From MFZZ01 sp964610165 (GTDB taxonomy: Bacteria; Patescibacteriota; Microgenomatia; UBA1406; GWC2-37-13), in the NCBI GenBank assembly GCA_964610165.1, contig CAZSUZ010000002.1:3537-67536 (forward strand): DNA of 64,000 nucleotides, written 5' to 3'. The stretch's first letter is position 1, and every line of letters starts with the position of its first letter. The notes below the pieces were generated by a model. The model searched no databases and was not told the DNA's origin. It worked only from the letters and a program-made list of their open reading frames with translations. Shown piece by piece: positions 1 to 7,352 of this stretch. Position numbers and translations under genes: made by a program.

Positions 1-787
1 GAAAACAAGAGCCTCCATATCCAATACCTGCATATAAAAATCTTCGACCAATTCTATTATCAAAACCTACAGCATCCATAATTGTTTCAATATCTGCGCC
101 TGTTTTTTCTGCATATAAAGAAATTAAGTTTGCAAAAGAAATTTTTGTTGCAAGCATTGCATTTGAAGCATATTTAATAATTTCTGCAGAAGCTAAATCT
201 GTAATAACACGTTCACCAGGAAGAGGTTTATGAACTTCTAGAATTGTATCAATTGCTTTTTGTGAACTTGAACCAATAACAACACGATCTGGATTTACAG
301 TATCATGAATTCCTGTACCTTCTCGTAAAAATTCTGGACAAGAGGCAACAGCAACTTCTGCATGTTTAGGTTTATGTTTATGAAGAATTTTTTCTACTTC
401 TAAATTAGTTCCAACTGGAACTGTACTTTTACATGAAACTACTGTAAAACCTTTTTTAAGATTTTTTGCAATCTGTTCTGAAACAGATAAAACTGTTGAA
501 AGATCTGCTTCTCCATTTGCTTTTGGAGGAGTTCCGACTGCAATAAAAACAATATCAGATTCAGGAATTGCCTCTTTATAATCAACAGTAAAATGTAATC
601 TATTTGCTTTTAAATTCTTTTTAAGAAGTTCTTCAAGACCTGGTTCATAAATAAGAGGATCACCATTTTGAAGTTTTTTAATTTTTTCTGGTGTATGACC
701 AACTACCCAAACGTCATTGCCAAAATCTGCAAAAACACAAGCTGTTACAAGTCCTACATATCCATGTCCGATAAATGTGATGGTCAT
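1..787 (-). CDS. ugd: UDP-glucose 6-dehydrogenase, partial (3' end outside window)
   Basis: Oxidises UDP-glucose to UDP-glucuronate with NAD, in the cytoplasm, for envelope polysaccharide. The 262 visible residues start MTITFIGHGYVG, a Rossmann GxGYVG motif. They continue with the VGTPP loop, STVPVGT, CPEFLREG and the catalytic segment GYGGSCF, with the nucleophile Cys261 at the very edge of the window. The C-terminal UDP-binding domain lies to the left and is not seen. The next genes to the right include rmlD and rmlB, which also make activated sugars. UDP-ManNAc or GDP-mannose dehydrogenase are the alternatives in this superfamily. The family is certain; the exact substrate is less so. Confidence 0.85.
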   Translation of the reverse strand, partial: MTITFIGHGYVGLVTACVFADFGNDVWVVGHTPEKIKKLQNGDPLIYEPGLEELLKKNLKANRLHFTVDYKEAIPESDIVFIAVGTPPKANGEADLSTVLSVSEQIAKNLKKGFTVVSCKSTVPVGTNLEVEKILHKHKPKHAEVAVASCPEFLREGTGIHDTVNPDRVVIGSSSQKAIDTILEVHKPLPGERVITDLASAEIIKYASNAMLATKISFANLISLYAEKTGADIETIMDAVGFDNRIGRRFLYAGIGYGGSCF

Positions 788-795
788 AAAGAGTA

Positions 796-824
796 ATAAT
801 AAAATATTATGTTCAAAATTACAA
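796..824 (-). promoter_or_regulatory. Promoter of ugd, probably leaderless
   Basis: On the minus strand, TTGTAA (824-819) and TATTAT (801-796) are separated by 17 bases. The ATG begins 8 bases after the -10 box, so transcription would start at or next to the start codon. No ribosome-binding site fits in between. Confidence 0.5.
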
Positions 825-856
825 GATAATAATTTTTTTAGCTGATTGGTGATGTA

Positions 857-885
857 TTGTAAAATTTTTTTATAAGCTATATATT
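857..885 (+). promoter_or_regulatory. Promoter of the carbonic-anhydrase-like gene
   Basis: TTGTAA (857-862), a 17-base spacer and TATATT (880-885). The predicted start near 892 leaves a leader of about 75 bases that contains the ribosome-binding site for the ATG at 967. Confidence 0.45.
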
Positions 886-966
886 TCTTTCATTAGCCCA
901 AAACATATTACTAATTCTTCTTAATATATGAGTAAGAAGAAAGTAAATAATAAAAAGGAGAATAAT

Positions 967-2079
967 ATGAGGGATGAAAGATTAAAAAGATTTTATCCTT
1001 ATAATGGAGAGTATAGACAGCATCATTTATCAAAAACAGAACCTCTAACAATCGAAATGATGCAAGAAATTGTTCAGGAGAGATCTCCTTTGGATTCTTT
1101 ATCAGAAATTTGTACTCCCTACGAGTTAACAGAAGCTATTACATTAATAGAACCATCAGTTATAGAATCTTGTATTGATGATAGACCAAGAATAATTAAA
1201 GCAATTCCAGTAGAAGCTGAAGGTGAATCTGTAACTTTACAGGATAAACATTATCAGATTGAACATTTGTCTGAAATGAAAATGACAAGTTCTGCAACAT
1301 TAGGATCTAGACCTTGGCCAGGTGGCAGATACGGAGTCGATATGATGATGTTTGTGGCATCTATGCAGGCTGGAGAAATGCCCCAACAACCTTTTTGGCA
1401 GTTAGAAGGCGAACAATTTATTACTGAAGCTATTAAATTTATCACTGACAGAAGTAATACCTTATTAGGTGACATTAGATTACCGATTCATATTGATAAT
1501 GATCACGGTCTGATTCCATTATTTAGGAATGGCAATAAGGTTATTGAACCACATTGCGGAAATATTACACAACTTTTAAATTCAAAAAAAGGTTGTGGTG
1601 CACATCAACATTCTCTTGAAGTAATTTTTACATTACTTTCGATTTTAGATATGCAGAATGAAGCAGACGAATTAGTTGCAAAATGTAATGGATGGTTTGA
1701 TGATAATAACATTGCGCGTGTACCAGACGGTTTGTTACATGTAGCTGGCGAGTTATTATATGACAATGCGGTATCAATTGGTTCTCCCGTTGATATAGTT
1801 ATTGGTCCACATGATCCTCATGGAACTGTATTTTCTTCTGGAAACAATACACTCAATAGAAGATTTGTTGAAGCATTTATTAATCCCACACAATTACTTT
1901 TTAAAGCAGATGTAGGAATTGTTAATAACCCACAGAGTTTAGCTGCACAGATTGGTAATAAAGTAACAAATCAATACGGAGATAATGTTTTTAATCTAGA
2001 ACAGTTTGTAGTAGGAATAAACTTTGCAACACTTGGTGTGTTAGGACAACAAAAATTAGCCAGATATCTTATTGCGTAG
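967..2079 (+). CDS. Carbonic-anhydrase-like protein resembling the cadmium/zeta class (CDCA-like)
   Basis: A 370-residue protein with, in order, SCIDDR (Cys69, Asp71, Arg73), PGGRYG (118-123), HIDNDHG (175-181) and GCGAHQHS (209-216, Cys210). A CxDxR motif, then a His motif, then GCG matches the Cys-His-Cys metal ligands and Asp-Arg dyad of beta- and zeta-class carbonic anhydrases. The His-to-Cys spacing is longer than in diatom CDCA, so this would be a divergent member. I chose the ATG at 967 because AAGGAG (955-960) sits 6 bases before it; an in-frame ATG at 928 has no such site. The C-terminal 150 residues have no motif I recognise. CO2 hydration is inferred, not shown. The gene overlaps the convergent rmlD by 11 bases. 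Confidence 0.55.
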   Translation: MRDERLKRFYPYNGEYRQHHLSKTEPLTIEMMQEIVQERSPLDSLSEICTPYELTEAITLIEPSVIESCIDDRPRIIKAIPVEAEGESVTLQDKHYQIEHLSEMKMTSSATLGSRPWPGGRYGVDMMMFVASMQAGEMPQQPFWQLEGEQFITEAIKFITDRSNTLLGDIRLPIHIDNDHGLIPLFRNGNKVIEPHCGNITQLLNSKKGCGAHQHSLEVIFTLLSILDMQNEADELVAKCNGWFDDNNIARVPDGLLHVAGELLYDNAVSIGSPVDIVIGPHDPHGTVFSSGNNTLNRRFVEAFINPTQLLFKADVGIVNNPQSLAAQIGNKVTNQYGDNVFNLEQFVVGINFATLGVLGQQKLARYLIA

Positions 2080-2914
2080 TTGTATTCTCTTGTTTTAAAG
2101 CTAAAAGTCCTTCTTCTAAATTTCTCATTTTTTGGAAAGTATTTTTTATGCTTATTATTTCAGAAAACTGAGGCCTTGGCGCTTTCCCTTTGCCATATTC
2201 CTCGTATGAAGTTTCGGTAACAAGAGATTCATCTAAGCCAAATGTTTTAGCAATTAATTTGCCTGTTTCAAAAGGTGAATATGATTTTGAACCAACTATA
2301 TGAAAAATTTCTGGTGAATAGTTGTTCATAAGATGTTTTAGTGCATAAGCAATATCGTCAATATATGTAGGTGTTATGGAACTATCAGAAATCATATTTA
2401 ATTCTTTACCATCTTCAAGAAGTTGTTTTACGCGCATTATAAAATCAGGTTTTGCTGATTTAATATTCCCATAAGGAAAACTAATTCGGACAATCATTGC
2501 AGTATCTTGTAAAACTTTTTCTCCATGAAACTTAGTTTCTGCATAATAGCCTAATGGATTTGGTTTACTTGTTTCGTCGTATGGAGGATTTGTACCATCG
2601 AACACAAAATCGGTTGATATATAGATCATTTTTTTATTTGAATGTTCGAGTGCATGAAAAATATTACTTGTGCCATCTACATTTATTAAATGAGCTTGAC
2701 TACGATCATTTTCTGCACCTTCTACATTTGTATATGCTGCCAAATGGAGAAGAATATCAAAATCAAGTGATGCAAGTTTTTGTGCAACTTCTTCTTTGTC
2801 TGTAATATCAATATCTTGATGAGATAGTGGAATAAACTCAAAATCATTTTTAAGAAGTTCTATTATGCGAGAACCTACTAATCCATTAGGACCAGTGATA
2901 GCAATTTTTTTCAT
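2069..2914 (-). CDS. rmlD: dTDP-4-dehydrorhamnose reductase
   Basis: Last step of dTDP-L-rhamnose synthesis: NAD(P)H-dependent reduction of dTDP-4-dehydrorhamnose. It is an extended short-chain dehydrogenase of 281 residues, with the nucleotide-binding GPNGLVGSR near residue 8, the catalytic ISTDFVFDG near residue 99 and the YAETK YxxxK pair (Tyr124, Lys128). The length is normal for RmlD. It lies 2 bases after rmlB on the same strand, so the two are probably co-transcribed. RmlA and RmlC are not in the window. Its 3' end overlaps the convergent carbonic-anhydrase-like gene. Confidence 0.85.
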   Translation of the reverse strand: MKKIAITGPNGLVGSRIIELLKNDFEFIPLSHQDIDITDKEEVAQKLASLDFDILLHLAAYTNVEGAENDRSQAHLINVDGTSNIFHALEHSNKKMIYISTDFVFDGTNPPYDETSKPNPLGYYAETKFHGEKVLQDTAMIVRISFPYGNIKSAKPDFIMRVKQLLEDGKELNMISDSSITPTYIDDIAYALKHLMNNYSPEIFHIVGSKSYSPFETGKLIAKTFGLDESLVTETSYEEYGKGKAPRPQFSEIISIKNTFQKMRNLEEGLLALKQENTTTQ

Positions 2915-2916
2915 AA

Positions 2917-3912
2917 TTATTTGTAATATTCTTTATATTCTCCACTTTTTACATGTCTCCACCAATCTTCATTATCTTTATACCATTGAACAGTTTTTTC
3001 AAGAGCTTGATCAAAATTATATTGTGGTTCCCAACCAAGTTCTTTTTGAATTGTTGTCCAATCTATTGCGTAACGTCGATCATGGCCTGGGCGATCTTTA
3101 ACATATTCAATCATGCTTTCATTCTGACCCATAATTTTGAGAATACGTTTAATAACTTCAATATTTGGAATATCTTCTGTTAAACCACCGACTAAATATG
3201 TTTTTCCTATTTCTCCTTTTTGCAGAATAAAATCCACTGCACGACAGTGATCTTCTACATATAACCAGTCACGAACATATAAGCCATCACCATATACTGG
3301 CACTTTTTTGCCCTCTAAAATATTTGTGACTGCAAGTGGAATAAGTTTCTCTGGAAACATGTATGGACCAAAGTTATTAGAACAATTAGAAATTGTGACA
3401 GGTAACCCATAAGTTGTTTTATAAGCTCGAACTAAATGGTCAGAACCAGCTTTTGAAGCTGAATAAGGACTGTGAGGATTATATGGAGTATTGTCATTAA
3501 ATTTTTCTTCTGTATTTAAAGGAAGTGCACCAAATACTTCATCTGTAGAAATATGATGAAAACGTTTGTTTCCATTTTTTACAGCTGATTCTAACAAAAC
3601 ATATGTACCTTCGACATTCGTTTTAATAAATGGAGCAGCATCTGCTATTGAGCGGTCTACGTGGCTTTCTGCTGCAAAATGTACAATTGTGTCTACTTCA
3701 GAAACGACTGCATCGACTTCTTGACGATTACATATATCTCCTTTGACAAAGGAATAGTTAGGATTTGTTTCTATATCTTTTAAGCTTTCAAGATTACCAG
3801 CGTAAGTAAGTTTATCGAAGTTTATGATTGTATCTCCGGGATGGTTTTTAAGCCAATAACGAACAAAGTTAGATCCGATGAAGCCTGCGCCACCGGTTAC
3901 AAGCATTTTCAT
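2917..3912 (-). CDS. rmlB: dTDP-glucose 4,6-dehydratase
   Basis: Converts dTDP-glucose to dTDP-4-keto-6-deoxyglucose, using bound NAD as a hydride shuttle. The 331 residues include TGGAGFIGSN at the N-terminus, HFAAESHVDRS, the catalytic STDEVFG and the YSASKAGSDH active-site Tyr/Lys, then NCSNNFGPY and a typical C-terminus. The start is set at MKMLVTGG (3912). An in-frame ATG at 3936 would add eight residues the family does not need. No strong ribosome-binding site is seen. It forms a pair with rmlD, pointing to rhamnose in the cell-surface polysaccharide. Confidence 0.92.
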   Translation of the reverse strand: MKMLVTGGAGFIGSNFVRYWLKNHPGDTIINFDKLTYAGNLESLKDIETNPNYSFVKGDICNRQEVDAVVSEVDTIVHFAAESHVDRSIADAAPFIKTNVEGTYVLLESAVKNGNKRFHHISTDEVFGALPLNTEEKFNDNTPYNPHSPYSASKAGSDHLVRAYKTTYGLPVTISNCSNNFGPYMFPEKLIPLAVTNILEGKKVPVYGDGLYVRDWLYVEDHCRAVDFILQKGEIGKTYLVGGLTEDIPNIEVIKRILKIMGQNESMIEYVKDRPGHDRRYAIDWTTIQKELGWEPQYNFDQALEKTVQWYKDNEDWWRHVKSGEYKEYYK

Positions 3913-3941
3913 ATTCTGTAATTTTAACACAAACATTCGTC

Positions 3942-3962
3942 ATCCTGAACTTGATTCAGGAT
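3942..3962. repeat. Perfect short palindrome, ATCCTGAA arms
   Basis: ATCCTGAA (3942-3949), a 5-base loop and TTCAGGAT (3955-3962) form an 8-bp perfect inverted repeat. It lies between rmlB and the small-gene cassette. Its form suggests a dispersed intergenic repeat, though only one copy is in this window. It could also act as a terminator or mRNA-end hairpin for the minus-strand genes. Confidence 0.6.
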
Positions 3963-3975
3963 CTATTAGAAAAAA

Positions 3976-4006
3976 GGGCAAGTGGGGCGGAAACGCCTCA
4001 CTTGCC
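3976..4006 (+). repeat. Hairpin, left copy of a 29-base inverted repeat
   Basis: The arms GCAAGTGGGGCG and CGCCTCACTTGC surround a GAAA tetraloop. Read on the plus strand the stem has one G-U wobble and no mismatch. Bases 3978-4006 are the exact reverse complement of 4405-4433, on the other side of the small gene at 4035-4367. Confidence 0.75.
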
Positions 4007-4034
4007 TCACTTGCTCGACGTGTCAAAAAATACT

Positions 4035-4367
4035 TTAGGTACTTAGATTGCCCATTCTTTCTTCCATTTCTCCAAATTCACGCACAATTGTGATGCGAAT
4101 ATGTTGATTGATATGGGCATGTTTCTGCATAATTCTAAAACATGCAGATCTAATTTCTGGGAAAAGGCGTAGCGGAACTTCCAACTCCAGAAATTCAAGC
4201 TTTACATGAAAATCAGGTTGATCAGCAGGTTGTTGAAAAAGCCTTATTTCACTTGGTAGCTCTTTCAACTTTGTGATTTCTTTGACTGTGGATTCTAGTT
4301 CTATCCCCATTGTTTCAGCTTGCTCTTCTTGCCATGTTTGCATATATCGCAACAGTAATTCAGCCAT
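4035..4367 (-). CDS. Small protein of unknown function, cassette gene 2
   Basis: 110 residues beginning MAELLLRYMQ. The start at 4367 follows a strong TAAGGAGG site (AGGAGG at 4378-4373); the longer frame to 4409 would start inside the hairpin repeat and has no such site. It is a mixed charged alpha/beta-type sequence with no signal peptide, membrane segment or cysteine motif. I do not recognise the family. It is second in a two-gene set with 4453-4740. Inverted 29-base hairpins flank it on both sides, and its codon use looks less AT-rich than that of its neighbours. This may be a transferred or mobile cassette. Confidence 0.65.
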   Translation of the reverse strand: MAELLLRYMQTWQEEQAETMGIELESTVKEITKLKELPSEIRLFQQPADQPDFHVKLEFLELEVPLRLFPEIRSACFRIMQKHAHINQHIRITIVREFGEMEERMGNLST

Positions 4368-4404
4368 CTGTGCCTCCTTAATAAGAAAAGTGTTGTTGAA
4401 AAAG

Positions 4405-4433
4405 GGCAAGTGAGGCGTTTCCGCCCCACTTGC
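4405..4433 (-). repeat. Hairpin, right copy of the 29-base inverted repeat
   Basis: Exact reverse complement of 3978-4006. Read on the minus strand it forms the same GAAA-capped stem. It lies between the two cassette genes, just upstream of the ribosome-binding site of the gene at 4367, so it could be an intercistronic processing or attenuation hairpin. Confidence 0.75.
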
Positions 4434-4452
4434 TTACACAGGAATAACAATA

Positions 4453-4740
4453 TTACTTTACAGATGCAGTAATATAGTCGTTAGCTATTGTGCATGGCCT
4501 AACGAATGTAACAGATTGAACTACATCTGCTGCCTTGTCCCGGAAAAGCAAACTGGTTCTGCTTAAATCATCAGTTTGCACAGTAATCGAGAATCCATAC
4601 TCCAGATTCGGCAACGGCTTAAATTCGGTTTCAATGTTACCTAGGGATAATTCCTGCTTTGCCATAGATTGCAATGCTTCTGCAATTTTTTGGGCAATGC
4701 TCTTTGCTCCCAGTTGATATTCAATAAGCAAACGATACAT
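4453..4740 (-). CDS. Small protein of unknown function, cassette gene 1
   Basis: 95 residues beginning MYRLLIEYQLGAKS. The start is set by an AAAGGAG site about 7 bases upstream on the minus strand (in 4747-4754). The N-terminal amphipathic helix is followed by beta-rich sequence, with one Cys near residue 83. There is no transmembrane segment and I do not recognise the family. Its N-terminus (LLIEYQ) and general layout are loosely like those of the companion gene (LLLRYM), so the two may be distant paralogues; this is weak. It is transcribed from an extended -10 promoter divergent from the inositol-monophosphatase gene. Confidence 0.7.
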   Translation of the reverse strand: MYRLLIEYQLGAKSIAQKIAEALQSMAKQELSLGNIETEFKPLPNLEYGFSITVQTDDLSRTSLLFRDKAADVVQSVTFVRPCTIANDYITASVK

Positions 4741-4782
4741 CGTTAACTCCTTTCATCATTGGGGTTAAGAATCCAGGCGTAT

Positions 4783-4791
4783 ATTATACCA
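4783..4791 (-). promoter_or_regulatory. Extended -10 promoter of the small-gene cassette
   Basis: TGG directly precedes TATAAT (4788-4783) on the minus strand, an extended -10 element. The leader of about 35 bases carries the AAAGGAG site. Confidence 0.5.
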
Positions 4792-4797
4792 TTTTGC

Positions 4798-4806
4798 TGC
4801 TATAAT
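4798..4806 (+). promoter_or_regulatory. Extended -10 promoter, leaderless, for the IMPase-like gene
   Basis: TGC precedes TATAAT (4801-4806). Six bases separate the box from the ATG at 4813, so the mRNA should begin at the start codon. Divergent from the cassette promoter a few bases away. Confidence 0.6.
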
Positions 4807-4812
4807 AACCTT

Positions 4813-5616
4813 ATGTTTGATCTACTTAACAATACGGCGCACCTTGCAGGAGAAATTCTCATGAAATATTTCCGTCAGGAAATGTTAGATGTAACACACA
4901 AAACATCTCATCATAATATTGTCACTCAAGCAGATACAGAAGCACAAGAGGTTATTTATAAACTACTTATTGAAGGAATGAAAGCTAAAGGAGTAAAAGA
5001 AGAAGATATCGGATTTATTGGAGAAGAAAAACTAAGTACGGACATGAAAAAACACATGTTTATTATTGATCCTTTAGATGGAACAGCAAATTTTGCAACA
5101 GGATTAGATTTATTTTGTGTTTTAATAGGCTATTTAAAGGATGGTAAAAGAGAAGCAGGCATTATTTATATGCCAGTGCATGGTGATGTGTATTTTGGAG
5201 AAAAAGGAAAAGGTGCATTTATTATTCGCCAAGGAGTTAAACTTCCTTTAATTATTAATGATATAACTACAAAAAATGGGTTTTTAAGTTCTTATTTGGG
5301 TGAAGGATCTTTGGAAAAAGGATTACCTCAAATACTCGCAAGTATGCAACCAGACTTTAGAGGAATACGTATGATTGGTGCTGGTGGAGTATCTTTTGCT
5401 TATCTTACTGAAAATGTTATGGATGCTGTCATTTTAGGCCATCCTGGTATTTGGGATATTATGGGTCCACACATTATTATCGAAGAAGCTGGTGGCAATT
5501 TATATGATTGGCAAGGTAATGAAATTGAGTATGATTTTAATGATCCTTTTAAATCGTATGAAGTAATAGCAAGTCATCCATCTTTTAAAGAACAAATAGT
5601 TTCTAAAATGAAATAA
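4813..5616 (+). CDS. Inositol-monophosphatase family phosphatase
   Basis: A metal-dependent sugar phosphatase of 267 residues. The metal-binding motif DPLDGTANFATG and the distal WDIMGPHIIIEEAGG motif are both present, along with GEEKLST upstream. The substrate could be inositol-1-phosphate, 3'-phosphoadenosine 5'-phosphate or fructose-1,6-bisphosphate; the sequence does not decide. The start at 4813 is preferred to an in-frame ATG at 4759, which would fall upstream of the TATAAT box. The gene ends 2 bases before the convergent miaB. Confidence 0.85.
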   Translation: MFDLLNNTAHLAGEILMKYFRQEMLDVTHKTSHHNIVTQADTEAQEVIYKLLIEGMKAKGVKEEDIGFIGEEKLSTDMKKHMFIIDPLDGTANFATGLDLFCVLIGYLKDGKREAGIIYMPVHGDVYFGEKGKGAFIIRQGVKLPLIINDITTKNGFLSSYLGEGSLEKGLPQILASMQPDFRGIRMIGAGGVSFAYLTENVMDAVILGHPGIWDIMGPHIIIEEAGGNLYDWQGNEIEYDFNDPFKSYEVIASHPSFKEQIVSKMK

Positions 5617-5617
5617 C

Positions 5618-6883
5618 TTACGCGGTCTGAGGTATATATACTGCACGATCTGCTTTTCTAAATCTTCCATTAATTAGTTCATCTAATAGTTCCCAGCGAT
5701 TCTTTTTAATTGTATGTGGAACATCATCTGTAAATACTTTTGTAGCTGCAGTCATTGGTCTTTCAGAATACATAGAAATAAAAGCTTTATCATAGCCGAC
5801 AGCTTTTACAAGTTTTACTGTATTTTGAAATTCTTCGTCTGTTTCTCCACAGAAACCTACAATAATATCTGTTGTAAATTTAATTCCTGGTACTTTTGCC
5901 TTTAGTTTATTAATAATTTCTAGATACTCATCAGCTGTGTACCAACGATTCATTCGTTTAAGAACTGCATCATCTCCAGATTGAATAGGTAAGTGAATTG
6001 TTCTTGTGATGTTTGGATATTTTGCAATAACATCGATTAATTCTTCAGAAAAATCCCAAGGATTTGAAGAGTAAAAACTAACTTCATCAAAATCCATTCG
6101 TGCAACATCTTCTAACAAATAGGGAAATAAAGTTGGAATGCGGTGACGGCCTAAATGTTTAACATAAATTGGTTCAACTTCGCGACCATTATAGGTAAAT
6201 TTAGCTCGAATTGTGGAAAGATTTTTAATATCTGTTACATATTTAGAATTATCAAAATATGTTTTATTTAAATCTCGCATAACTTGAATATTTTCTTTAC
6301 CCATAATCAAGTCAGAGCCATACGAATTTACGTTTTGACCAAGCAGTGTAACTTTTTTATAGCGTTTTGCTTTTAAATGAATACATTCTTCAATAATATC
6401 TTGGTACGGTCTACTAATTTCACGACCTCGTGTAAATGGAACTATACAAAATGTGCAAAAGTTATTACATCCATTTGAAATAGGAACCCAAGCTTGTTCT
6501 GTATTTTGTCGAACTGGTTCATTATCAAAGCCAACTTCTTCAATTGGCATAAATTCATCTACTTCTGGCATAATTTCTCGAATGCGGTTTAAATATTTTC
6601 CAGATGCATCTCGAAAAGCTATACCAACCATACAACCAGTGACAATAATTTTAAATAGTTCGTCTTTTTGTTGTTTTTCTGCTTTAATTTTTCCTAAATT
6701 ATTTACTAATCCATACACTCTATGTTCGGCAGTTTCGCGCACCATACAGGTATTTATAATTACATAATTTGCATCAGAATAGCCTCGGGCTTTGGTCATG
6801 CCACGTCCTTTAAAAGCTTTTTCAACACGTTCGGAATCTGCAACGTTTTGTTGGCAACCGAATGTTTTTATAAAGTATTTCAT
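5618..6883 (-). CDS. miaB: MiaB-type methylthiotransferase, without a visible TRAM domain
   Basis: Adds a methylthio group to i6A37 of tRNAs, a radical-SAM reaction using two 4Fe-4S clusters. Cys10, Cys46 and Cys84 form the N-terminal UPF0004 cluster site. CNNFCTFC (Cys139, 143, 146) is the radical-SAM site. About 70 extra residues follow the QNVNSYGSD motif, before the segment that resumes at LLEDVARMDF. The protein ends at residue 421, right after the radical-SAM barrel, with no recognisable TRAM RNA-binding domain. Its ATG overlaps the stop of the GNAT gene (ATGA). Last gene of the 9932-5618 minus-strand operon. MtaB and RimO are less likely because of the TFGCQQN start. Confidence 0.85.
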   Translation of the reverse strand: MKYFIKTFGCQQNVADSERVEKAFKGRGMTKARGYSDANYVIINTCMVRETAEHRVYGLVNNLGKIKAEKQQKDELFKIIVTGCMVGIAFRDASGKYLNRIREIMPEVDEFMPIEEVGFDNEPVRQNTEQAWVPISNGCNNFCTFCIVPFTRGREISRPYQDIIEECIHLKAKRYKKVTLLGQNVNSYGSDLIMGKENIQVMRDLNKTYFDNSKYVTDIKNLSTIRAKFTYNGREVEPIYVKHLGRHRIPTLFPYLLEDVARMDFDEVSFYSSNPWDFSEELIDVIAKYPNITRTIHLPIQSGDDAVLKRMNRWYTADEYLEIINKLKAKVPGIKFTTDIIVGFCGETDEEFQNTVKLVKAVGYDKAFISMYSERPMTAATKVFTDDVPHTIKKNRWELLDELINGRFRKADRAVYIPQTA

Positions 6884-7350
6884 TTTTGTTTTAAATTATT
6901 GAGAACTTCTTGAATATCTCCCGTAATCATTACCCACTCTTTTATTTCTTTAAATCCCATAGATTTATACCAATTCAACGGATGTTCATAAACTCTGTGA
7001 GTAAATGTATCCCAAGAAACAGCCTGATATTTTTTATCAGCATTTTCGAAAAGAGTTTGTATTAATTGTTTACCAATACCTTTTCCCTGATAGTCTGGAT
7101 TAATAAAAAGTTCTCCATCAGTTAAATGATTTCCATCCCACCACGGTTTAACAACCGCTGTAATACCGCCAATGATATTATTCCCTTCAACTGCAACGAA
7201 AAACAAGTCTGGTTGTTCATTATACAAATGTTCTAGCAAAATAATTGCTTTTTTATCTGTCCATTGTTCTCCAATATTTAATGAGTTATAAGCGATTACA
7301 TAAATAGGAGCCAACGCTTTTAAATCATCTTTAGTAGCTAGGCGAATCAT
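6880..7350 (-). CDS. GNAT-family N-acetyltransferase
   Basis: 156 residues with a typical GNAT layout: MIRLATKDDL at the N-terminus, then the acetyl-CoA loop YQGKGIGKQL (Q/RxxGxG/A) and a C-terminal WYKSMGF motif. It transfers an acetyl group from acetyl-CoA; the acceptor cannot be read from the sequence. It lies 2 bases after coaBC and overlaps miaB by 4 bases, so it is translated as part of that operon. Confidence 0.85.
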   Translation of the reverse strand: MIRLATKDDLKALAPIYVIAYNSLNIGEQWTDKKAIILLEHLYNEQPDLFFVAVEGNNIIGGITAVVKPWWDGNHLTDGELFINPDYQGKGIGKQLIQTLFENADKKYQAVSWDTFTHRVYEHPLNWYKSMGFKEIKEWVMITGDIQEVLNNLKQK

Positions 7351-7352
7351 AT

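Noticed and set aside
928..966. Start of the carbonic-anhydrase-like gene at 928
   Set aside because: The ATG at 967 has AAGGAG at ideal spacing; the 13 extra residues (MSKKKVNNKKENN) are low-complexity and overlap that site.
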